This document shows, piece after piece, positions 37,143 through 48,188 of a DNA stretch of 50,134 nt. Source of the stretch: an uncultured Alphaproteobacteria bacterium (GTDB taxonomy: Bacteria; Pseudomonadota; Alphaproteobacteria; Sphingomonadales; SMXR01); NCBI GenBank assembly GCA_937126915.1, contig CAKZLM010000030.1, positions 1 through 50,134 on the forward strand, written 5' to 3'. The translations under genes and the position numbers were made by a program. A model generated the notes under the pieces. That model was given only the letters and a program-made list of their open reading frames with translations, made no database searches and was not told where the DNA came from. The stretch's first letter is position 1. The number at the start of each line of letters is the position of its first letter.

Positions 37143-37967
37143 TTATAATGTTTTTTTCGTTGGCTGTTTGGCTTCTTCTTTACGCGCTTCTAAAACAGCT
37201 GTTCCCTCGTCGGTTAGTTTCACAATCATGCGGTCTTTGAGGCGCATATCAAATACCTCAATCTCACGATCCAAAATGCGATGTTCTTGATCCAAGTTTA
37301 AAAATTGCTCCCACGCTTCATTGGGGCCGTAATCTCGTTCTTCTTCGGGTAAGCGAAGGCGCATGCCTGTGCTAAAGTCCACGTCCCAACGGCGCTCACC
37401 AACACGAATGGCGGCCTTTACACGGTTCATCATATCCGGGGCGGTTGAGATGATATTATAAAGCCTTGCCACTGCTCGCGGTGCCCCTTTACCTACCACA
37501 AAGGGTAAGCCATAAAATTCTTCCAAATTTTCATCTTTGATGACAACACCTTCTTCATCAATCAAATGATGTCGACCATTTAATTGCCAAATGGCAAAGG
37601 GTTGGCGTTCGGTGATTTTAATGTCAATGCGATCGGGCAACTGTCTGCTAACACGCGCAGTTTTAACCCAAGGCAGGGTTTCCACATTAAGCTTAATGTC
37701 CGTTACATCCACCTTCATCATCGGATCACCGTAACCAATGCCCATGACCTCTCTCACTAAATGGGGTGAGGTTCGTTCAGCACCGCTAACATCAATGGTG
37801 GCAAGGGCCAAACCGGTTTTGGCCGAGGTTTCCATGACATCATTCATTACCGACTTTTGCCACATATGCCAAGGCATCAGGAAATAAACCGATGTCACCA
37901 ACACCAAGGCCACAACCATCAACATCAGGCGCCAATTTTTGGCTAAAGATGCTTTCATTTGCTTCAT
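37143..37967 (-). CDS. ftsQ: Cell division protein FtsQ
   Basis: This bitopic inner-membrane protein links early and late divisome parts. Of 274 residues, one membrane helix covers about 14-31. A POTRA domain follows: IDVSGAERTSPHLVREVMG, then LPWVKTARVSRQLPDRIDIKITERQPFAIW. The FtsQ-type beta domain begins at HHLIDEEGVVI. Its ATG overlaps the murB stop by four bases (ATGA), so the two are translationally coupled. In related genomes ddl would normally separate them. Confidence 0.94.
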   Translation of the reverse strand: MKQMKASLAKNWRLMLMVVALVLVTSVYFLMPWHMWQKSVMNDVMETSAKTGLALATIDVSGAERTSPHLVREVMGIGYGDPMMKVDVTDIKLNVETLPWVKTARVSRQLPDRIDIKITERQPFAIWQLNGRHHLIDEEGVVIKDENLEEFYGLPFVVGKGAPRAVARLYNIISTAPDMMNRVKAAIRVGERRWDVDFSTGMRLRLPEEERDYGPNEAWEQFLNLDQEHRILDREIEVFDMRLKDRMIVKLTDEGTAVLEARKEEAKQPTKKTL

Positions 37968-38947
37968 GATTTTATCCCCACTTTAACCTCAACCTCTCGA
38001 CCATTAACAAACTTGCCAACCCGTTTAATTTCCCAATGCAACTGATGCCCAGTTTTATCCAAAACCTTTTCACGCACCAACTCGCCTAATGTTTCCAAAT
38101 CATGGGCAGAGGCCCCACCATGATTAATCAAAAAATTGCAATGCTTTTCACTGACCTGTGCATCACCAACAGAAAGACCGCGACAGCCTGCTTGATCAAC
38201 CAATTGCCAAGCACTGATCGGGGCTTTCTCGCCGTCATCGTTGCCGACAATATTTTTAAACGTGCTGCCACCTGTTTTGGTTCTAAGCGGCTGACTTTCC
38301 TCGCGCGCTTTATTGATTGCTTCCATGCGTTCTATGACAACATGGCTATCTTCCTTGGTTCCTTCAAAGGTGGCCTCTACCACGATCATGTCATCACCAA
38401 TGGCACTTTTGCGGTATCTAAAATCACAATCGTTGTGGCTTAAGGTTTTAACTTCACCTTGACGGGTGATGATGGTCACTTGGGTTAAGGCATCCGCCAC
38501 TTCACGACCATAGGCCCCTGCATTCATTTTGATGGCACCGCCAATGGTGCCTGGAATTCCGCGCAAAAACTCTAACCCACCAATGCCTGCCTCAGCGGAT
38601 TTATGGGCCACGGTTATATCTATAGCTCCTGCACCTGCGGTAACTTTGCAGCCATCAATGTTAATATGGGCAAAGGGCTTACCCAGTTTAATAACAACCC
38701 CATCAACCCCGCCATCACGGACCAAAAGGTTGGAGCCGACACCCACCATAAAGACAGGAATATCCGCAGGTAAATTTTTTAAAAACTGCTGTAAATCATC
38801 AAGGTCAGCGGGTTTGAACAATACCTCAGCGGGGCCACCGGTGCGAAACCAGATCATGTTGGATAAATCAGCATTCGGCACAAGGCTACCCCTAACCGCC
38901 GGTAAGCGATCAGTTAAGCTTTCATGCTGCTTCACCTGTGCCATCAT
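37964..38947 (-). CDS. murB: UDP-N-acetylenolpyruvoylglucosamine reductase
   Basis: This FAD enzyme reduces enolpyruvyl-UDP-GlcNAc to UDP-MurNAc with NADPH. Of 327 residues, the FAD-binding part has NMIWFRTGGPAEVLF and FMVGVGSNLLVRDGGVDGVVI. LEFLRGIPGTIGGAIKMNAGAYG is the family hallmark, and the short type I/II active site includes the Ser in TKTGGSTFKN. Two adjacent ATG codons start it, six bases after murC. It overlaps ftsQ. Confidence 0.96.
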   Translation of the reverse strand: MMAQVKQHESLTDRLPAVRGSLVPNADLSNMIWFRTGGPAEVLFKPADLDDLQQFLKNLPADIPVFMVGVGSNLLVRDGGVDGVVIKLGKPFAHINIDGCKVTAGAGAIDITVAHKSAEAGIGGLEFLRGIPGTIGGAIKMNAGAYGREVADALTQVTIITRQGEVKTLSHNDCDFRYRKSAIGDDMIVVEATFEGTKEDSHVVIERMEAINKAREESQPLRTKTGGSTFKNIVGNDDGEKAPISAWQLVDQAGCRGLSVGDAQVSEKHCNFLINHGGASAHDLETLGELVREKVLDKTGHQLHWEIKRVGKFVNGREVEVKVGIKS

Positions 38948-38953
38948 TTTACT

Positions 38954-40360
38954 TTAACCCAATTTTTTTAAATCATCTGGTAGGTTATTGGCCCATTGGG
39001 TAATGTTGCCTGCCCCAAGGCACACAACCATGTCACCCGTTTCAGAAATTTCTTTTACCTTGGCGGCTAGGTCATCGGCACCTTCAATGGTGAAAACACT
39101 GCGATGCCCACGGGCCTGTAGGCCTGCCGCTAGGGCATGGTGATCGGCCCCCTCAATGGGCTGCTCACCTGCTTCATAAACTGGTGCTACTATTACCTGA
39201 TCGGCATCGCCAAAGGCGGCGCAAAAATCATCAAACAAGCTTTTTAGGCGGGTATAACGATGTGGCTGCACCACGGCTGTTACACGACCATCATGGCTGT
39301 CACGGGCGGCTTTTAACACCGCACTAATCTCAACGGGGTGATGACCATAATCATCAATGATGGTGATGCCATCCACCTTACCCACATGGGTGAAACGACG
39401 CTTAACCCCCTGAAACCCTGCGAAAGACTGACGTAATTGATCATCACTCATGCGCATTTCAAGGCCAACGGCGATGGCGGCACAGGCATTTTGCACATTA
39501 TGGATACCGGGCATGGGTAAGCGGAACCCTTCAATAATACGCTCATCACTTTTAACATGATTGGAAATTTGCACATCAAAATGGGCCGCACCGCCTGTAA
39601 ATTTGACATTAATGGCGCGCACATCTGCCTGCGCTTTTAAGCCATAGGTCACCACGCGGCGGTTCGAGATATGCGGGATCATCGCCTGCACTTCTGGGTG
39701 GTCAACGCACACAACGGCAGCGCCATAAAACGGCACCTTATCAATGAAGGTTCTAAAGGCTGCTTTAATGGCATCAAAATCGCCATAATGGTCTAAATGT
39801 TCGGGGTCAATATTGGTCACCACCGCAATGGTTGCAGGCAGACGCATGAAAGAGCCATCGCTTTCATCAGCCTCAACCACCATCCAGTCACCATCACCAA
39901 GACGGGCGTTGGTGCCATAGGCATTAATGATGCCGCCATTAATAACCGTGGGGTCAAACTTACCCCCATCCATCACCGTTGCCACCATTGATGTGGTGGT
40001 GGTTTTGCCATGGGTGCCCGCAACAGACACACACCATTTAAGGCGCATTAATTCTGCCAGCATATCAGCACGGCGTACGATGGGAATAAACTGTTCGCGG
40101 GCCGCCATAATTTCAGGGTTATCTTCACGAATGGCTGTCGACACCACTACGGCGCTAACCCCCGCAACATTTTCGCTAACCTGGCCAACCTTTACCTCAA
40201 TGCCCAACTTGGTAAGGCGTTGCACGTTGGCATTATTTGAAATATCGCTGCCCTGCACTTTATAACCAAGATTATACATGACCTCAGCAATACCTGACAT
40301 GCCAATGCCGCCAATACCTGAAAAATGAATGGTGCCTATTTCAAAGGGGATTTCTCTCAT
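38954..40360 (-). CDS. murC: UDP-N-acetylmuramate--L-alanine ligase
   Basis: This 468-residue Mur ligase adds L-Ala to UDP-MurNAc. The N-terminal Rossmann domain starts [22 protein letters not shown]. The ATP loop is [14 protein letters not shown] (about 112-125). [20 protein letters not shown] and [10 protein letters not shown] are family motifs. Its ATG overlaps the murG stop by four bases. Confidence 0.97.
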   Translation of the reverse strand: MREIPFEIGTIHFSGIGGIGMSGIAEVMYNLGYKVQGSDISNNANVQRLTKLGIEVKVGQVSENVAGVSAVVVSTAIREDNPEIMAAREQFIPIVRRADMLAELMRLKWCVSVAGTHGKTTTTSMVATVMDGGKFDPTVINGGIINAYGTNARLGDGDWMVVEADESDGSFMRLPATIAVVTNIDPEHLDHYGDFDAIKAAFRTFIDKVPFYGAAVVCVDHPEVQAMIPHISNRRVVTYGLKAQADVRAINVKFTGGAAHFDVQISNHVKSDERIIEGFRLPMPGIHNVQNACAAIAVGLEMRMSDDQLRQSFAGFQGVKRRFTHVGKVDGITIIDDYGHHPVEISAVLKAARDSHDGRVTAVVQPHRYTRLKSLFDDFCAAFGDADQVIVAPVYEAGEQPIEGADHHALAAGLQARGHRSVFTIEGADDLAAKVKEISETGDMVVCLGAGNITQWANNLPDDLKKLG

Positions 40361-41505
40361 ACTGCTACTCTTTTATTGTTCTTACTAGTGTGGTTATGTT
40401 GCTGCGCCACATCCAAGATTATATCCGCTAAATTTTCGATGGCCTTTGACTTATCTGCTTGTTTTGACGCCTTAGCCATTTGTTGGATAATTTTACGGTC
40501 TTTCATCAATGCTGACATCTCGCTTGCCAAGGCGTCTTTGTTAAAATCTTTTTCTTCAACAATGATCGCGCCACCAATCTTTTTTAAAGCTTCGGCGTTA
40601 TAATATTGATGGTTATCAACCGCAATGGCTAATGGCACAAAAATCGCTGCTTTTCCTGCCGCGGCCACTTCACTAACCGTTAAGGCACCTGCGCGCGCGA
40701 TAATGATATCAGCCGCGGCAAACGCCATCGGCATATCATCGATAAAAGCAGGGCACTGAGCATCTATATTAAGCGCTTTATAACGCGCTTCAACACGCAC
40801 TGCGTCTTCTGGTCGGCACTGCTGGGTGATATTAAGTATCTGCTGGTCTTGCTTATTAAGGGCTGCAACGGCTTCTGGCACAATATCAGACAAAATGCGC
40901 GCCCCTTGGCTGCCACCGACAACCAAAATTGAAAAGGTTTCTTTGTTTTTCTGATCTTGATTTTCAATTTCACGAAAAGCGGCCCGAACAGGATTACCAA
41001 TTAAGTGAACCTTTGAGACAGCATCAGCAGGAATATTTTGCGTACCCTCAAACGAGGTTGCAATGGCCTTAGCTTTTGGTGCCATTGCTTTATTGACACG
41101 GCCCATAACCGCATTTTGTTCATGTAAGCAAAACGGACGACCGCTAATGCGCGCCGCCAACATTGCGGGGAAGGCTGGATAGCCGCCAAAACCCACCACC
41201 ACGTCAGCTTTTTGCTTTGTCAAAAAGGATCGTGCTTGCCACCAACCTACAACAATGGAAAACAATGACTTAAATCGCGCCACTAAGCTGCCTGATAGAT
41301 TTCCTGCCCGAATGATTTTTTTATCCAATCCCTTAAATAATTGATCAAAGGACGCACCTCGATGATCAGTTATAAGGGCAACACGATGGCCACGCTTTAC
41401 CAATTCCTCAGCCACAATTGAACCAGGGAACATATGCCCACCCGTGCCACCAGCCGCCATAACGATGCTAAAGCATTGTTTATCGTGATCTTGCCTAATC
41501 GTCAC
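40357..41505 (-). CDS. murG: UDP-GlcNAc:undecaprenyl-PP-MurNAc-pentapeptide GlcNAc transferase
   Basis: This membrane-bound GT28 glycosyltransferase makes lipid II from lipid I. Of 382 residues, the glycine loop [13 protein letters not shown] (about 16-28) opens the acceptor domain. [14 protein letters not shown] and [23 protein letters not shown] in the C-terminal domain bind UDP-GlcNAc. The start is GTG at 41505, overlapping the ftsW TGA by four bases. Confidence 0.96.
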   Translation of the reverse strand: MTIRQDHDKQCFSIVMAAGGTGGHMFPGSIVAEELVKRGHRVALITDHRGASFDQLFKGLDKKIIRAGNLSGSLVARFKSLFSIVVGWWQARSFLTKQKADVVVGFGGYPAFPAMLAARISGRPFCLHEQNAVMGRVNKAMAPKAKAIATSFEGTQNIPADAVSKVHLIGNPVRAAFREIENQDQKNKETFSILVVGGSQGARILSDIVPEAVAALNKQDQQILNITQQCRPEDAVRVEARYKALNIDAQCPAFIDDMPMAFAAADIIIARAGALTVSEVAAAGKAAIFVPLAIAVDNHQYYNAEALKKIGGAIIVEEKDFNKDALASEMSALMKDRKIIQQMAKASKQADKSKAIENLADIILDVAQQHNHTSKNNKRVAV

Positions 41506-42653
41506 CCTAGCCCCCTTTGGCCAAAGCCGACAAACTGTCCTTTTTGAAGGAAGCGGTTTTTCTTGGTAAAGGCTAAAACCAACCCCATGCTGTAGGCCAT
41601 CGCCATTAAAGACGAACCACCATAAGAAACAAACGGCAGTGTCATACCCTTATTCGGAATAACCGCTAGGTTAACACCCATATTGATCAAGGCTTGAACC
41701 CCAAACAAGGCCAACAAACCACTGACCGCATAAATGATGAACGGGTTTTCTTCTTCAACCAATTTTGCCAAACCGCGCAGCACTATCATGGAAAAAATAA
41801 TCATCAAGGACAGCAGGCCAATGAAACCGAATTCTTCTCCCGTCACTGCAAAAATAAAATCAGAGTGGGCATCAGGCAGGCTAAATTTCACCTCACCCTC
41901 ACCCGGTCCACGGCCCATTAAGCCACCCGATTGGATCGCTTCTAAGGCTTTATCGACCTGAAATGTATCGCCCTTGGTGGGATCTAAAAAGGTATCAATA
42001 CGTTGTTGCACGTGGGGTAAATTTAAATAGGCCAAAAAGGCACCAATGGCACCTAAGCCAATCACGCCACCCAACCAATAAAGCGACATCCCCGCTAACA
42101 CCAATTGACCAATGAAGACAGTAGTAATTAAAATCGTTTGCCCAAAGTCGGGTTGTGTAATTAATAGGGCCACTGACAAGGCAAAAACGGCAAGCGCAAT
42201 TTTCCGACCGGGGAAAAGCGGATTATGATATTTTTCAGACAACATCCACGCGGTAAAAACTATTAGCGATGGCTTTAAAAACTCAGATGGCTGTAGTGAG
42301 AAAAAACCCAGTGGTATCCAGCGCGTTGCGCCTTTAATTTCAGGGCCAATTAAATGGGTTAACCCCACAGCCATTAATATGAAGGGCAAGCTTATAACCG
42401 CAAGGCGTCTGGCGTTTTGCACCTCAAGCAGGCTAATACCAAACATCATAACCAACGATAGAATAACAAAAAAACCTTGGCGGGTAACAAAGTGCAAAGG
42501 GTTAAGACCAAGTTTTGCCGCCACTGGTGTTGAGGCAGCAAAGCCCATCATAAAGCCAAGCGCAATAAGGCTTAATAGAATAAGGATCATCCAACGATCC
42601 ACCTCCATCCACCAATTGCTTAAAACACTTTTTTCCGAGCGAATGACTAACAT
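41502..42653 (-). CDS. ftsW: Septal peptidoglycan glycosyltransferase FtsW
   Basis: This polytopic SEDS protein polymerises lipid II at the septum with FtsI. Of 383 residues, about ten membrane segments are visible. Family motifs are GATRWIPLGFFSLQPSEFLK, then DAHSDFIFAVTGEEFG and GMTLPFVSYGGSSLM. The conserved Asp of the long extracellular loop is present near DPTKGDTFQV. It starts three bases after murD and overlaps murG. Confidence 0.96.
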   Translation of the reverse strand: MLVIRSEKSVLSNWWMEVDRWMILILLSLIALGFMMGFAASTPVAAKLGLNPLHFVTRQGFFVILSLVMMFGISLLEVQNARRLAVISLPFILMAVGLTHLIGPEIKGATRWIPLGFFSLQPSEFLKPSLIVFTAWMLSEKYHNPLFPGRKIALAVFALSVALLITQPDFGQTILITTVFIGQLVLAGMSLYWLGGVIGLGAIGAFLAYLNLPHVQQRIDTFLDPTKGDTFQVDKALEAIQSGGLMGRGPGEGEVKFSLPDAHSDFIFAVTGEEFGFIGLLSLMIIFSMIVLRGLAKLVEEENPFIIYAVSGLLALFGVQALINMGVNLAVIPNKGMTLPFVSYGGSSLMAMAYSMGLVLAFTKKNRFLQKGQFVGFGQRGLG

Positions 42654-42656
42654 ACT

Positions 42657-44036
42657 TTACGCTCCTGATTGGTCAGAACCAATATCTGCCACCATCTTTT
42701 TAAATTGATCCCCGCGATCACCAAAACTTTTAAACTGATCAAACGAGGCACATGCCGGTGATAAAAGCACCGTACCGTTATTTTGTTTAGCGGCCTCAAA
42801 GGCACGCTTGGTAGCAATGTCTAAGGTCTCAACAATTTCATAGTCCAATTGACCCTGAAAATAATCAGCCATATCTTTGGCGGCCGCACCAATTAACCAC
42901 ACCTTTGAGACATTTTTTATCGCCCCCATAAAAGGACCAAAGGACTGTTCTTTATATTGCCCGCCCGCAATCCACTGAATGTTTTCATAAGAAGTTAAAG
43001 CCTTAACCGCGGCATGGCTGTTAGTGGCTTTCGAATCATTGATAAAAGATACCCCATCAATGGTCGCCACCTGCTCCATGCGGTGCGGCAAGCCAACATA
43101 GGTTTTTAAGGCGGCAATAACCTCTTCCTTTTTAAGGCCCAATTCGGTGGCCGCCCCATAAACAAAAGCCACATTTTGGGCATTATGAAGCCCCGGCAAA
43201 TTAGGCACGTCTTCCAGCTTCATAATAGGGCCTGCATCAGCACGATCACGGGCATCCCACAAAATGCCTGATTGCACATAAACACCATTTTGTGCTGCGC
43301 GTTGCACCGAAACAGGCACCTTGTTGCCTTCATAAATTTGATAAGTCGAGAGCGACCATTGATCATCGACACCAATGAAAGCTGGATTGTTACTATCCAT
43401 CATGGTCAGCAAGCGAACCTTGGCTTCTACATATCCTTCCATGCCGCCATGGCGCTCCAAATGGTCTGGTGCAAAGTTCAGCAGCATAGCAATGTCGCAA
43501 TTCAAATTTTCCATCAGGTCAAGTTGGAACGAGCTAAGCTCAAACACATATACCCCACCTTCTAGTAAGGGGTCCAAATCCATCACTGGCACACCAAAGT
43601 TGCCGCCCAACGCAGCGGTCATTCCGCCTTCATTCAACACATGATTTAATAGCGCCGATGTGGTTGACTTACCATTGGTTCCCGTTATGCCCACCACCTT
43701 ATGGGCGGGTAACTGATCACGAATCAAAGCAAATAATTCAATATCACCATAAACACCCAACTTGTTTGCCATGGCCTTACCAACAAGAGCATGGGGACGC
43801 GGGTGAATCAACGGCATTCCCGGCGGAAAGACAATGGCTTCTATATCTTCAAAGCTGCAATTATACAGATCAACAATGGGTAATTCGCCGCGATATTTCT
43901 CAACGGTTTCTTCGTTATCATCCCAGCAATATATCGTGGCACCCACGGCCTTTAAGGCACGTGCTACAGCCACACCAGACAAGCCCAATCCGAAGATGGC
44001 AATATGATTATCTTTAAATTTATCCAGTGGTAACAT
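42657..44036 (-). CDS. murD: UDP-N-acetylmuramoylalanine--D-glutamate ligase
   Basis: This 459-residue Mur ligase adds D-Glu to UDP-MurNAc-L-Ala. The N-terminus HIAIFGLGLSGVAVARAL is the Rossmann start. The ATP loop is GITGTNGKSTTSALLNH. ELSSFQLD, NFAPDHLERHG and NDSKATNSHAAVKAL are MurD hallmarks. AGGAG lies nine bases before the ATG. mraY lies 23 bases upstream. Confidence 0.97.
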   Translation of the reverse strand: MLPLDKFKDNHIAIFGLGLSGVAVARALKAVGATIYCWDDNEETVEKYRGELPIVDLYNCSFEDIEAIVFPPGMPLIHPRPHALVGKAMANKLGVYGDIELFALIRDQLPAHKVVGITGTNGKSTTSALLNHVLNEGGMTAALGGNFGVPVMDLDPLLEGGVYVFELSSFQLDLMENLNCDIAMLLNFAPDHLERHGGMEGYVEAKVRLLTMMDSNNPAFIGVDDQWSLSTYQIYEGNKVPVSVQRAAQNGVYVQSGILWDARDRADAGPIMKLEDVPNLPGLHNAQNVAFVYGAATELGLKKEEVIAALKTYVGLPHRMEQVATIDGVSFINDSKATNSHAAVKALTSYENIQWIAGGQYKEQSFGPFMGAIKNVSKVWLIGAAAKDMADYFQGQLDYEIVETLDIATKRAFEAAKQNNGTVLLSPACASFDQFKSFGDRGDQFKKMVADIGSDQSGA

Positions 44037-44059
44037 GCCACTTTTCTCCTATAAGCGTT

Positions 44060-45136
44060 TTAGCGCAGCTTCAACGTTGCCAATCCAATCAGCGCTAAAA
44101 TTACCGAGATAATCCAGAAGCGAATAACAATGGTCGGTTCTGCCCAGCCCTTTGCCTCAAAATGATGATGAATGGGGGCCATGCGGAATACCCGCTTGCC
44201 TGTCATTTTAAAACTAGCCACCTGAACAATCACCGACACGGTTTCTAAAACAAAAATACCGCCCACTATTGCCAACACAATTTCATGTTTTGTAATGACC
44301 GCAACACTGCCCAAAGCACCGCCTAATGATAAGGACCCAGTGTCACCCATAAAGACCATGGCGGGTGGCGCGTTATACCACAGAAAACCCAGACCAGCGC
44401 CAATAAGGGCACCGCAAAACACCACCAATTCACCGGCACCCGGAATGGCTGGAATTTGCAAATATTCTGAATAAACCGCATTGCCTACCAAATAAGTAAT
44501 GATGCCAAAGGTACCAGCCGCAATGATCACAGGCATGGTTGCCAAGCCATCCAAGCCATCGGTCAAATTAACCGCATTGCCCGCGCCAATCATCACAAAC
44601 ATGGCAAAGGGAATATAAAGAACACCCAAATCAATGATGATATCTTTGAAAAACGGCAGGGCCAACGTATTGGGCTGCAGGGTTGAAATCCAATAAGCAG
44701 CAACGCCAGTGACCGCAAATTCCATCAATAATTTATATTTACCGCGAATACCTTGGCTGGAGGTTTTTGAAACTTTCATATAGTCATCCAAAAAACCAAT
44801 AATGCCAAAGCCGATGGTCACAATCAGAACTGCCCAAACATAATCATTTCTGAGATCTGCCCAAAGCAGGGTTCCCGCTGATAATGATAGTAAAATCAAA
44901 AAGCCGCCCATGGTTGGCGTGCCTGCTTTTTGAATAATATGCGACTGGGGTCCATCCTCACGAATGGGTTGGCCTTTCTTTTGACGAACCTTCAAGGCGT
45001 TAATGATACGTGGCCCAAAAATGAAACTAATCAACAAAGCCGTCATAACAGCAAGGCCTGTGCGAAAAGTTAAATATCGTACAAGATTGAGAATTGAATA
45101 ATCATCAACATATTGTTCTAATAATAAAAATAACAT
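44060..45136 (-). CDS. mraY: Phospho-MurNAc-pentapeptide translocase
   Basis: This inner-membrane enzyme transfers phospho-MurNAc-pentapeptide to undecaprenyl phosphate, giving lipid I. Of 358 residues, about ten membrane helices are visible. The active-site motifs are present: [10 protein letters not shown] (Asp pair), [27 protein letters not shown] and the C-terminal [13 protein letters not shown]. It lies between murF and murD with short gaps. Confidence 0.97.
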   Translation of the reverse strand: MLFLLLEQYVDDYSILNLVRYLTFRTGLAVMTALLISFIFGPRIINALKVRQKKGQPIREDGPQSHIIQKAGTPTMGGFLILLSLSAGTLLWADLRNDYVWAVLIVTIGFGIIGFLDDYMKVSKTSSQGIRGKYKLLMEFAVTGVAAYWISTLQPNTLALPFFKDIIIDLGVLYIPFAMFVMIGAGNAVNLTDGLDGLATMPVIIAAGTFGIITYLVGNAVYSEYLQIPAIPGAGELVVFCGALIGAGLGFLWYNAPPAMVFMGDTGSLSLGGALGSVAVITKHEIVLAIVGGIFVLETVSVIVQVASFKMTGKRVFRMAPIHHHFEAKGWAEPTIVIRFWIISVILALIGLATLKLR

Positions 45137-45170
45137 TATTTTCCAATCAGTTACGGCCTCTTAAAACCAC

Positions 45171-46643
45171 TCATCTCTCACTTTCACGTGCCAAACCTTG
45201 GTTCATGTCGACGGTTTGACCGTGGGCATAACGTCCAAAAGGTTTGTTCACGATTAAACTAACAAGGCTGGATAAATTGACATCATGCGAGCCTTTCACC
45301 AGCACAACATCCCCTGCCACCACTTTATTTCGCAAGTCTTCATACAAGGCTTCTATGGTTTGATAGTTGCCTGCCAACACCCCATCTGGCAGTTTTTCAC
45401 AGGCCTTTATCATATCTTCTCCAATGGCAAAAACCTTATCAATTTTATTATCTTTAATGGTTTTAACCAAGTCACGATGGGCCTCATAAGACAAATCACC
45501 CAAATCATGCATCGCCCCCAAAACCGCCACACGCCGTGCTTCTGTAAAACGCAACTTTGCCTTTCCAAGGTGCTTAATAGCCAATCGCATGGTTAAAGGA
45601 TTGGCGTTATAGCTTTCATCAATAAGGGTGCAATGCCCATCCCAAACGGGGATTTTATGCTTGCGCCCGCGTCCAATCACTGACTTCATATGCGCCAAGG
45701 CAAGCCCCGCGCGTCCTAAATCAGCCTTAATGGTTTGACAAACAGCTAACACAAACAGGGCATTCTTAACCCAATGATCACCCCCTACACCAATTTTGAC
45801 CAACATATTTTGGCTACCAACCTTGGCTGCAAAACAACTGCAATCATCATGATGTTTGATGTTTTTTGCATGGCAGTAAGCTTGTTCAAGCGCATTTGAA
45901 ATTGCCTTAATCTTCAGTTCTTTACGGCGCAGTAAGAGGTTGGTTAAATCTTCATAACTGGGGCAGTCAGCATCAATAAAAACGCAACCGTCCTTTTGAA
46001 CATGTGCAGCTAGAACGGCTTTTTCCGCCAACAGCGCTTCCATTGTTTCAAACCCTTCAAAATGTGAGGCGCTGACATTGGTAATGATACCATGATGAGG
46101 ATTGACCAATTTCACCAACGGCTCAAGATCACCGGGGTGCGAACTGCCAATCTCAAAAACACCATTTAAAGCGTGGGCTGGCATTCGACAAAGTGATAAC
46201 GGCACACCAATATGATTGTTTAAGCTTTTGGCGTTAGCGTGGGCTTTGCCCATTGGCTCAAGTGCTGGAACCAAACATTCTTTTAAACTGGTTTTGCCCG
46301 CTGTTCCTGCAATGGCGATGATAGTTGCTTTGGTTCTTTTGCGGGCAAAGGCCGCCAAATCATAAAGCGCCTTTTTGGTATCAGCGACATAAATCAAACG
46401 CTTGTCATCAGGATCAACACCTTTGGGCGGCGTGTCGACAATGGCCATGGTTGCGCCTTTTTTAAATGCCCCAGCGACATATCCATGACCATCTGTCTTT
46501 GCGCCCCTTAGCGCGATAAACACATCTCCAAAAACAGCGGTTCTACTGTCGATGGACACCCCACGCGCAATCAAATCTGCGCCGCCCTTTCCAAGGGTCG
46601 CTGATCTAATTTCTGCAGCTGTCCAAAGACATGTTTCTGGCAT
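45171..46643 (-). CDS. murF: UDP-MurNAc-tripeptide--D-alanyl-D-alanine ligase
   Basis: This 490-residue Mur ligase attaches the D-Ala-D-Ala dipeptide, completing the pentapeptide. GVSIDSRTAVFGDVFIALRG starts the substrate domain. The ATP loop reads AGTAGKTSLKE, a variant of GxxGKTxxKE. DESYNANPLTMRLAIKHL and AVLGAMHDLGDLS are family motifs. It needs the Ddl product, yet no ddl lies in the cluster. It begins 18 bases after murE. Confidence 0.96.
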   Translation of the reverse strand: MPETCLWTAAEIRSATLGKGGADLIARGVSIDSRTAVFGDVFIALRGAKTDGHGYVAGAFKKGATMAIVDTPPKGVDPDDKRLIYVADTKKALYDLAAFARKRTKATIIAIAGTAGKTSLKECLVPALEPMGKAHANAKSLNNHIGVPLSLCRMPAHALNGVFEIGSSHPGDLEPLVKLVNPHHGIITNVSASHFEGFETMEALLAEKAVLAAHVQKDGCVFIDADCPSYEDLTNLLLRRKELKIKAISNALEQAYCHAKNIKHHDDCSCFAAKVGSQNMLVKIGVGGDHWVKNALFVLAVCQTIKADLGRAGLALAHMKSVIGRGRKHKIPVWDGHCTLIDESYNANPLTMRLAIKHLGKAKLRFTEARRVAVLGAMHDLGDLSYEAHRDLVKTIKDNKIDKVFAIGEDMIKACEKLPDGVLAGNYQTIEALYEDLRNKVVAGDVVLVKGSHDVNLSSLVSLIVNKPFGRYAHGQTVDMNQGLARESER

Positions 46644-46661
46644 TTGTCTTCTTTCTTTTTC

Positions 46662-48188
46662 CTAGCTATCTAAATCCATACTCACCTGCCCTGATAAAGC
46701 ATTTAGGGCCATTTTAATGGCGGCGAAATCGTCAAACGGCAACACTTTGTCACCAACAATTTGGCCTGTTTCATGGCCCTTACCTGAAACCACTAAAACA
46801 TCGCCTTCTTCCAAATCTTTAACCGCCATCTCAATGGCTTTTTCGCGGCTGGAAAAATCACCAGCGCCTGGGCACGCGGCTAGAATTTCTGACCGAATGG
46901 TGGCGGCATTTTCACTGCGCGGGTTGTCGTCGGTGACATAAACACGATCAGCCAAACGCGCGGCAATTTCACCCATTTGCGGGCGCTTACCCTTATCACG
47001 GTCACCACCGCAACCAAACACCACGCCTAACTTGCCACTGCCCATACCACGAGCTGATCGCAAGGCATGTTCCAAACCATCAGGGGTATGAGCATAATCA
47101 ACATAGATATGGCCGCCAGATGGGGTTTTGCCCGCCAATTCCATCCGTCCCGGAACCGCTTTTAATTTTGGCAAGCAATTAAAAACTTCTTCGGGTTTCT
47201 CGCCAGAGGCAATGACAATGCCTGCCGCAACCGCCATGTTCCATGCCTGAAAACGGCCTGCTAACGGGATTTCTAAATCAAACATTTTGGTGCGATATCC
47301 AATGGTGATTGATTGCGACGGTCCGTTGGTTTCAATATCCAACAAGCAAATTTCCGAACGTGCATCTTCACCCACCGTGATGGTTTTAATGCCACGCTCT
47401 TTCATCATTTCGACAAGACGCTCACCCCACTTTTCATGAAGAAAAATAACCGCAGTGCCATCTTTTCTAAGAACCTCAGTGAACAATCTTGCCTTTGCTG
47501 TAAAGTAATCTTCTTCCGACCCATGATAATCCATATGATCACGGGTTAGGTTGGTAAAAGCGGCAATTTTCACATCACAGCCATCAACCCGAAATTGATC
47601 CAACCCGTGACTGGACGCCTCAAGGGCAGCATGGGTAACGCCTGCTTGTGATAAATTAGAGAGATGTTGATGTAAGCTAATGCTATCAGGCGTGGTTAAA
47701 CTGCCTTCAATTTTATAATCATCACTATCAACTCCTAGGGTTCCAACACTGGCAGATGAATGCCCCAACTGCTGCCATATGGCACGGGCAAAACTCGCCA
47801 CAGAGCTTTTGCCATTGGTCCCTGTTACCGCAGAAAGACAACCGGGTTGGAACTTGGAAAACAACGCGGCCAACCCGGCCAGTTTCTTACGGGGGTTATT
47901 GTCTTTTATTAAAACCGCTGAGCCGACATCAAGGCCTTCATCCTCGCGCTTATCAGTTAGGATAACGCTGGCACCTTGCTCTAATGCTTGTGGGATATAA
48001 TCATATCCATCAACTTTAACACCCTTGATGGCCGCAAAGAGATAATCTTTTTTCACCTGCCTGCTGTCGATAGCCAACCCCTTTACCGTTGCGTCTTGGG
48101 CAAGCTTTTCACTCGGCAAAAGATCAGAAAGAAGCATTGATTTTTCTTGTTGTTCAGTCATTTTTTGGGGACGACCTTTCTTATTCAT
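46662..48188 (-). CDS. murE: UDP-MurNAc-L-Ala-D-Glu--meso-diaminopimelate ligase
   Basis: This Mur ligase adds the third residue of the stem peptide. Of 508 residues, the ATP loop is TGTNGKSSVAS (122-132), the carbamylated Lys lies in YFTAKARLF, and DNPR at 421-424 marks meso-diaminopimelate specificity. The frame from 48188 overlaps the ftsI end by eight bases. An ATG nine codons later (48161, MTEQQ) with AAAGG upstream is an alternative start. Confidence 0.95.
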   Translation of the reverse strand: MNKKGRPQKMTEQQEKSMLLSDLLPSEKLAQDATVKGLAIDSRQVKKDYLFAAIKGVKVDGYDYIPQALEQGASVILTDKREDEGLDVGSAVLIKDNNPRKKLAGLAALFSKFQPGCLSAVTGTNGKSSVASFARAIWQQLGHSSASVGTLGVDSDDYKIEGSLTTPDSISLHQHLSNLSQAGVTHAALEASSHGLDQFRVDGCDVKIAAFTNLTRDHMDYHGSEEDYFTAKARLFTEVLRKDGTAVIFLHEKWGERLVEMMKERGIKTITVGEDARSEICLLDIETNGPSQSITIGYRTKMFDLEIPLAGRFQAWNMAVAAGIVIASGEKPEEVFNCLPKLKAVPGRMELAGKTPSGGHIYVDYAHTPDGLEHALRSARGMGSGKLGVVFGCGGDRDKGKRPQMGEIAARLADRVYVTDDNPRSENAATIRSEILAACPGAGDFSSREKAIEMAVKDLEEGDVLVVSGKGHETGQIVGDKVLPFDDFAAIKMALNALSGQVSMDLDS

